Part shown: in pieces, positions 59,504 to 64,000 of the stretch
Position numbering within the stretch: the first letter of the stretch is position 1
Layout of the letters: the number at the start of each line of letters is the position of its first letter
Source of the DNA: Arenimonas soli
GTDB taxonomy: Bacteria; Pseudomonadota; Gammaproteobacteria; Xanthomonadales; Xanthomonadaceae
NCBI RefSeq assembly: GCF_014643775.1
Contig: NZ_BMKC01000002.1
Coordinates: 484,698 to 548,697 of the forward strand
Length of the DNA: 64,000 bases
Direction: 5' to 3'
Notes under the pieces: model-generated
Told to the model about the DNA's origin: nothing
Databases searched by the model: none
The model's input: only the letters and a program-made list of their open reading frames with translations
Program-made: the position numbers and the translations under genes

Positions 59504-60637
59504 TCAGGCGCGGTGGATGGCGCCCAGCACGCGTGGCCCGCGGGCGCCGGTGACCGCCGGCAGGTTGCCCGGCCGGCCGGCCAGGGTTTCGCGGGCCAGC
59601 CAGGCGAAACCCGCGGCTTCGACGAAATCCGGATCGATGCCCACGCTGGCCGTGCTGGCCACGGTGACGCCGGGTAGTCGCGCGGCCAGGCGTCGCATCA
59701 GCTCCGGGTTGTGCACGCCGCCGCCGCAGGCCAGCAGGCGCCGGCAGGCGGGCATTTCGCGCAGCAGCGCCGCGGCCACCGTGGCGGCGCTGAGTTCGCA
59801 CAGGGTGGCCTGCACGTCGGCCGGGGACTGCCCGTCCAGCTGGGCCTGCAGCCACTGCAGCTGGAACTGGTCGCGGCCGGTGCTTTTGGGCGGGGGCAGG
59901 GCGAACCAGGGGTCGGCCAGCAGCGTCGCCAGCAGCGCCGGGTCCACCTGGCCGCGTGCGGCAAACGCGCCGTCGCGGTCGTAAGGCTGCCGGAGGTGCG
60001 CCAGGCACCAGGCGTCCATCAGGCCATTGGCGGGGCCGGTGTCGAAGCCGCGGACCTCGCCCTGGCCCGGCATCAGGCTCAGGTTGGCGATGCCGCCCAG
60101 GTTGAGCACCGCGCGGTCCTCGCCGGGGTCGCGCAGCACGGCGGCGTGGAAAGCGGGCATCAGGGGCGCGCCCTGGCCACCGGCGGCGACGTCGCGCCGG
60201 CGGAAGTCGGCGACGGTGGTGATGCCGGTGGTTTCCGCGATCACGCTGGCGTCGCCCAGCTGCTGGGTGAACGGCGCTGGGCCGCGGGGGTCGTGGCGCA
60301 AGGTCTGGCCGTGCGAGCCGATGGCGGTGACGTCAGCGGCGGCCACGCCGGCATCGGCCAGGGCCCGGAGGGCGGCCTGCGCGAAGGCCTGGCCAAGCCG
60401 GGTGTCGAGCCGGCCGACGTCGTCAAGGCTCAACTGCGCATCGGCCTGGGACAGCCGCAACACGTCTTCAAGCAGGTCCGGGGGCAGGGGGTAGGTGCGA
60501 CCGAACAGCACCCGGGCCGCCGGCTCGAAGCGCACCAGCGCGGCGTCTATGCCGTCGGCGCTGGTGCCCGAGATCAGGCCAAGAAAAAGCCCGCCGTCGG
60601 TGGCGGCGGGCTCGGAAGGGTCGCCGGCCGGCGCCAT
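59504..60637 (-). CDS. anmK: Anhydro-N-acetylmuramic acid kinase
   Basis: AnmK opens and phosphorylates anhydroMurNAc to MurNAc-6-phosphate in cell-wall recycling. The 377-residue product contains [16 protein letters not shown] (ATP-binding start), [40 protein letters not shown] and [10 protein letters not shown]. The first 15 codons lie over a terminator-like hairpin with a U5 tract (60584-60611), before the conserved part begins. No in-frame start codon exists between that hairpin and the conserved [11 protein letters not shown], so the ATG at 60637 stands. It is four bases after the M23 peptidase stop. Confidence 0.94.
   Translation of the reverse strand: MAPAGDPSEPAATDGGLFLGLISGTSADGIDAALVRFEPAARVLFGRTYPLPPDLLEDVLRLSQADAQLSLDDVGRLDTRLGQAFAQAALRALADAGVAAADVTAIGSHGQTLRHDPRGPAPFTQQLGDASVIAETTGITTVADFRRRDVAAGGQGAPLMPAFHAAVLRDPGEDRAVLNLGGIANLSLMPGQGEVRGFDTGPANGLMDAWCLAHLRQPYDRDGAFAARGQVDPALLATLLADPWFALPPPKSTGRDQFQLQWLQAQLDGQSPADVQATLCELSAATVAAALLREMPACRRLLACGGGVHNPELMRRLAARLPGVTVASTASVGIDPDFVEAAGFAWLARETLAGRPGNLPAVTGARGPRVLGAIHRA
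60581..60611 (-). terminator. Terminator-like hairpin inside the first codons of anmK
   Basis: On the minus strand GCCCGCCG, a 7-base loop and CGGCGGGC are followed by TTTTTCTT: an 8-base perfect stem and a T5 tract. It begins 31 bases after the stop of the M23 peptidase gene and lies within codons 9-19 of anmK. It could end the peptidase transcript or act as an attenuator of anmK that translation keeps open. Confidence 0.6.
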
Positions 60638-60641
60638 GGCG

Positions 60642-61949
60642 TCAGCGCGAGGCCAGGCGGGTGCCGCCGACGCGCTTGAGCTGGGCCATGGCCGGGGCCG
60701 TGGCGGCGCGGAAGTCGGCCAGTTCGGCGCCGGTCAGCGGATCGGGCTTGGGCATGGTGACGGTCAGCGGGTCGCGGTGGGCACCGTTGACGCGGAATTC
60801 GTAGTGCAGGTGCGGACCGCTGGCCAGGCCGGTGGCGCCGACGTAACCGATGGTGGCGCCCTGCTGCACGCGCTGGCCGACCTTGTACTTGCCCAGGCGG
60901 GACATGTGCGCGTACAGCGTGGTGTAGCCGCGGCCGTGGTCAACGATGATGGTGCGGCCGTAACCACGCTGCCAGCCGGCGAAGGCGATGCGGCCGTCGC
61001 CGGCGGACATGATCGGGGTGCCGGTGACGGCGGCGTAGTCCACGCCCTTGTGCGCGCGCACGGTGCCCAGCACCGGGTGCTTGCGGCGCGGGTTGAAGCG
61101 CGAGCTGATGCGCGCGAACTCGATCGGCATGCGCATGAAGCCTTTCTTCAGCGGCCGGCCGGCGAGGTCGAAATACTCCGCCTTGCCATTGCGCTCGAAG
61201 CGCAGGGCGGTGAATTCCTTGCCGCGGTTGGAGAAGCTGGCGGCCACCAGGCCACCGCTGCGCAGGCGTTCGCCGTCACGCCAGATTTCCTCGTAGACGA
61301 CCTGGAAGGTGTCGCCGACGCGCAGGTCCTGGGTGAAATCGATGTCGTAGGAGAAGGCATTGGCCATCTCGTTGATCACCGCCGGGCCCAGGCCGACCTT
61401 GGCGCCGGCCGCGTACAGCGAGCTGTCGATCTCGCCGCTGGCGATCATGACGCGGCGCTCGAGCGGACGCTCGATCACCTTTTCCTGGTACTTGCCCGCC
61501 ACCCGGTGGATTTCAACGTCGGCGCCTTCGTCGCGCTCGAAGCGCAGGCCGCGCAGTTCGCCGGCCGGGCCCAGGTCGAAGCCCAGTTCGGCGCCGGCGC
61601 GCACGCGCGCCAACGCCTTCTTGGCGCTGGGCAGTTCCAGAACCTGCAGCATCGCGGTGGCCGGAACGCCCATGTCCGCGAACACCTCGCCCAGGGTCTG
61701 GCCGCTTTCCACGGTGACCGTTTGCCAGGCCGGGCCGCTGGCGGCAGCGGGGGCCGGGTCGTCCTTTGCCGCCGGCGGCAGGGCCAGCGCGACCACGCGC
61801 CGGACCTCGGCTTCTTCGGCCCCGCGCATGGCGGAGGCGAAACCGGGGATGATGGTGGCGACGAGGACGGCAAGGGCGGCAAACAGGCTGGCGAGGATCC
61901 AGTGATCCCGGGACCAGCGGCTGGGGGAGAACATTTCGCGGTGTTGCAA
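60642..61949 (-). CDS. M23 family peptidoglycan endopeptidase with OapA-like region
   Basis: The 435-residue protein has one N-terminal membrane helix (about residues 17-38) and an OapA/LysM-like region ([20 protein letters not shown]). A C-terminal LytM/M23 domain has zinc ligands in [20 protein letters not shown] and the HxH motif [12 protein letters not shown]. MepM-type enzymes of this layout cut peptide cross-links to allow wall growth. The start TTG at 61949 has GGGGGAAG upstream; the ATG at 61934 has none. A TTGACG/TATCGT promoter lies on the minus strand at 61982-62011. It is in the anmK direction. Confidence 0.92.
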   Translation of the reverse strand: MQHREMFSPSRWSRDHWILASLFAALAVLVATIIPGFASAMRGAEEAEVRRVVALALPPAAKDDPAPAAASGPAWQTVTVESGQTLGEVFADMGVPATAMLQVLELPSAKKALARVRAGAELGFDLGPAGELRGLRFERDEGADVEIHRVAGKYQEKVIERPLERRVMIASGEIDSSLYAAGAKVGLGPAVINEMANAFSYDIDFTQDLRVGDTFQVVYEEIWRDGERLRSGGLVAASFSNRGKEFTALRFERNGKAEYFDLAGRPLKKGFMRMPIEFARISSRFNPRRKHPVLGTVRAHKGVDYAAVTGTPIMSAGDGRIAFAGWQRGYGRTIIVDHGRGYTTLYAHMSRLGKYKVGQRVQQGATIGYVGATGLASGPHLHYEFRVNGAHRDPLTVTMPKPDPLTGAELADFRAATAPAMAQLKRVGGTRLASR

Positions 61950-61981
61950 GGGCTTCCCCCGCCAAGTAGTGATGTCGGGCT

Positions 61982-62011
61982 ACGATAACCAGCAATAAAT
62001 ACCAGCGTCAA
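61982..62011 (-). promoter_or_regulatory. Probable promoter of the M23 peptidase gene
   Basis: On the minus strand TTGACG (62006-62011) and TATCGT (61982-61987) are spaced by 18 bases and would start transcription near 61975, 26 bases before the TTG start. TTATCG one base earlier gives a 17-base spacer. Confidence 0.6.
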
Positions 62012-62047
62012 ACCCTTGTTGCTGCTGGATTTTTCCGTCTGCTCCCT

Positions 62048-62074
62048 TTAACTTTACATTAACCTCAGTTTAAC
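62048..62074. repeat. Three TTAAC direct repeats with an 11-base period
   Basis: TTAAC occurs at 62048, 62059 and 62070, exactly 11 bases apart (GTTAA on the minus strand). Such one-helical-turn repeats are the hallmark of OmpR/PhoB-family response-regulator sites. They lie 37 bases upstream of the peptidase promoter on the minus strand and 42 bases before tyrS on the plus strand. The AT-rich block is unlike the surrounding DNA. Confidence 0.5.
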
Positions 62075-62115
62075 GGCGGCCACCCGGCCGACCCTGCCCC
62101 GGAACACCCCACGAC

Positions 62116-63327
62116 ATGTCCGACATTGACCAAGCCCTGGAACTGATCGGCCGCGGCGCCGACGAGATCCTCAAGCCCGCCGAACTGGCCGCCCGCCTGC
62201 GCGAGGGCCGCCCGCTGCGGGTCAAGGCCGGGTTCGACCCGACCGCGCCCGACCTGCACCTCGGCCACACCGTGCTGCTCAACAAGATGCGGCAGTTCCA
62301 GGACCTCGGGCACCGGGTGATCTTCCTGATCGGCGACTTCACCGGGATGATCGGCGACCCGACCGGCAAGAACGCCACCCGCAAGCCGCTCACGCCCGAC
62401 GACGTGGCGGCCAATGCGCGCACCTACGAAGACCAGGTGTTCAAGGTGCTCGACCGCGAGCGCACCGAAGTGCGCTTCAACTCCGAATGGTTCGGCAAGA
62501 TGGCGGCGGCCGACATGATCCGCCTGGCCGGGCAGCACACCGTGGCGCGCATGCTTGAACGCGACGACTTCGCCAAGCGCTACGCCGCGCAGCAGTCGAT
62601 AGCCATCCACGAATTCCTCTACCCGCTCGTGCAGGGCTACGACTCGGTGGCGCTGGAAGCCGACGTCGAACTGGGTGGCACCGACCAGAAGTTCAACCTG
62701 CTGATGGGCCGCGGCCTGCAGGAACACTACGGCCAGAAGCCGCAGGTGGTGCTGACCATGCCGCTGCTCGAGGGCCTGGACAGCGTCAACAAGATGTCCA
62801 AGTCGCTGGGCAACTACATCGGCATCAACGAACCGGCCATCGACATCGTCACCAAGGCGATGAAGGTCGGCGACGACCTGATGTGGCGTTGGTACGAACT
62901 GCTGAGCTTCGACGTCTCGCTTGCCGCGCTTGCGAAGATGAAGCAGGACGTCGCTTCGGGCGCGCTCAATCCACGTGACGCCAAGCTTGGTCTTGCCCTG
63001 GAACTGGCGGCGCGCTTCCACGGCGCCGCCGCGGCCGAACAGGCCGTCGCCGGCTGGCACGCGGTGGTGCGCGGCGAAGGTGACACATCGCTGCTGCCGC
63101 AGTCCGACATCGCCGTGCCCGTCGAAGGCCTGCGCATCGCCGCATTGCTGGTGGCCGCGGGCCTGGTCGCGTCCAATTCCGAAGGCAACCGCAAGCTCAA
63201 GGAACGCGCGGTGCGTATCGACGGTGAAGCCTTCGAGGATCCGCAGCGCCCGTTCACCGCCGGTTTCGAAGGTGTGTTGCAGGTTGGCAAGCGCAACTTC
63301 GCGCGGGTGCGCCTGACCCAGGCCTGA
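62116..63327 (+). CDS. tyrS: Tyrosine--tRNA ligase
   Basis: This class I synthetase charges tRNA-Tyr. The 403-residue product has the HIGH-type motif [17 protein letters not shown], the KMSKS motif [15 protein letters not shown] and a C-terminal S4-like domain ([20 protein letters not shown]). The sequence type ([17 protein letters not shown]) is that of the TyrZ-like branch. It is divergent from the M23 peptidase gene, with 166 bases between them. A clear promoter of its own was not found. Confidence 0.96.
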   Translation: MSDIDQALELIGRGADEILKPAELAARLREGRPLRVKAGFDPTAPDLHLGHTVLLNKMRQFQDLGHRVIFLIGDFTGMIGDPTGKNATRKPLTPDDVAANARTYEDQVFKVLDRERTEVRFNSEWFGKMAAADMIRLAGQHTVARMLERDDFAKRYAAQQSIAIHEFLYPLVQGYDSVALEADVELGGTDQKFNLLMGRGLQEHYGQKPQVVLTMPLLEGLDSVNKMSKSLGNYIGINEPAIDIVTKAMKVGDDLMWRWYELLSFDVSLAALAKMKQDVASGALNPRDAKLGLALELAARFHGAAAAEQAVAGWHAVVRGEGDTSLLPQSDIAVPVEGLRIAALLVAAGLVASNSEGNRKLKERAVRIDGEAFEDPQRPFTAGFEGVLQVGKRNFARVRLTQA

Positions 63328-63353
63328 GCCCCGCGCCTGGCCACGGAGGCGCG

Positions 63354-63851
63354 ATGGACGGCGTGTTCGAAAACTGGCAACTGCAGCTGCAGCTGGTGGG
63401 CACCATGCTGGTGGCCATGGTCCTTGGCGGCGCCATCGGCTACGAGCGCGAAATGAAGAACCGGCCCGCGGGCTTTCGCACCCACATGCTGGTGGCGGGC
63501 GCCGCGGCGCTGCTGGTGGGCCTGGTGGACCTGCTGGCGCACCGGTATTCGGCCGAGGTCTACAGCGACCTCGTGCGCATCGATCCGATACGCCTCATCG
63601 AGGCCATGGTCGCGGCGGTCGGCTTCCTGGGCGCCGGCACGATCTTCCGCGGCGGCAACGAGTCGGTGGTGACCGGCATCACCACGGCCGCCTCCCTGCT
63701 GATGGTCGCGGTCATAGGCATCGCCGTGGGCGTGCACAGCTACGTGCTGGCGGTGGGCGCGACCGCGCTGACCCTGGCCGTGCTGGTGGCCCTGGGCTGG
63801 CTGGAACGCCGCCGCAGCGCGGCCGGCGACACCCCCTCTTCCCAATCCTGA
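63354..63851 (+). CDS. MgtC/SapB family membrane protein
   Basis: The 165-residue protein matches the MgtC/SapB N-terminal membrane domain, with VLGGAIGYEREMKNRPAGFR, THMLVAGAAALLVGL and MVAAVGFLGAGTIFRGGNES. Four to five membrane helices are expected. It lacks the C-terminal cytoplasmic domain of Salmonella MgtC, so a virulence-type role should not be assumed. It is 26 bases after tyrS on the same strand. Confidence 0.88.
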   Translation: MDGVFENWQLQLQLVGTMLVAMVLGGAIGYEREMKNRPAGFRTHMLVAGAAALLVGLVDLLAHRYSAEVYSDLVRIDPIRLIEAMVAAVGFLGAGTIFRGGNESVVTGITTAASLLMVAVIGIAVGVHSYVLAVGATALTLAVLVALGWLERRRSAAGDTPSSQS

Positions 63852-63925
63852 TCCATGCCGCTATAGTTCGCGGCCCTCGACGGCCGGTCCGGCGGCGGGG
63901 GGCAAAAAAGGGCGTCGAAAAGATG

Positions 63926-63953
63926 TTGACGTCCTTCGAAACTCTCGTATAAT
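63926..63953 (+). promoter_or_regulatory. Strong rRNA-type promoter reading out of the window
   Basis: TTGACG (63926-63931) and TATAAT (63948-63953) are spaced by 16 bases. Upstream A tracts (63904-63909 and 63918-63923) look like an UP element, and the sequence just after the -10 (GTGCGGCTCCC) is G+C-rich, as in stringently controlled rRNA promoters. No gene follows inside the window. In Xanthomonadaceae tyrS commonly precedes an rRNA operon, so 16S rRNA is the expected product. Confidence 0.75.
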
Positions 63954-64000
63954 GTGCGGCTCCCTTGAGCGAAATGCCCTGGGATGGCGGGCCGGAAGGC

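Overview
The window is about 70 % G+C and carries densely packed housekeeping genes with an order typical of Xanthomonadaceae (Lysobacter, Luteimonas or Stenotrophomonas-like Gammaproteobacteria). Supporting markers are a two-subunit glycyl-tRNA synthetase beside tamA/tamB, coaBC-dut followed by a long membrane-anchored phosphomannomutase, tyrS in front of a strong rRNA-type promoter, and a peptide-modification cassette known mainly from Xanthomonadales. No insertion sequence, integrase, CRISPR array, tRNA or rRNA gene lies inside the window. No gene-free stretch exceeds 300 bases.

Layout. 1-7442 (minus): glyQ-glyS-tamA-tamB, with tamB running off the left edge. 7512-9169 (plus): a class I amidotransferase and a membrane protein. 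9177-11307 (minus): tatA-tatB-tatC plus an RDD protein. 11375-14036: a SYLF protein, ferrochelatase and an alpha/beta hydrolase. 14033-17213 (minus): ttcA-rdgC-YgjP-like peptidase-lipoprotein. 17545-24764 (minus): rep helicase, an HAD phosphatase, pyrF, a lipoprotein and plsB. 24807-25816 (plus): arfB and an acyltransferase. 25817-27332 is a low-G+C islet with two unrecognised genes. 27333-32586 holds a YbdG-type mechanosensitive channel, a LysR regulator and the glyoxylate genes aceB-aceA.

32698-37988 is the most unusual part. A cNMP-binding GGDEF protein is followed by a class III cyclase/TPR protein. Next come a 95-residue RiPP-type precursor with an NHLP-like leader and a SagB-like dehydrogenase: a putative ribosomal peptide modification system whose product is not described. 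37985-42972: GFA protein, comM, ubiK, amtB-glnK, a LysM protein and a lipoprotein, closed by a strong terminator. 43054-46768: polyamine synthesis (speE and speA divergent) and a beta-hydroxyacid dehydrogenase. 46755-51509 (minus): radC, an HD/PDEase-like protein, argS, a SPOR protein and a STAS-like protein. Between argS and the HD-like gene, on the plus strand, sit a textbook Pho box, a -10 element and an orphan terminator that would bound a small RNA of about 95 nt.

51603-55624: coaBC-dut-algC. 55638-57866: DUF4124 protein, pyrE and an exonuclease III. 57863-61949: ampG, anmK and an M23 peptidase, a cell-wall recycling and remodelling group. 62116-63851: tyrS and an MgtC-like protein, followed at the right edge by an rRNA-type promoter.

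Promoter architecture repeats itself. Two divergent pairs (rep/arfB and speE/speA) have their outward -10 hexamers in the arms of one inverted repeat, and several start codons lie 4-8 bases after a -10-like hexamer, suggesting leaderless mRNAs.
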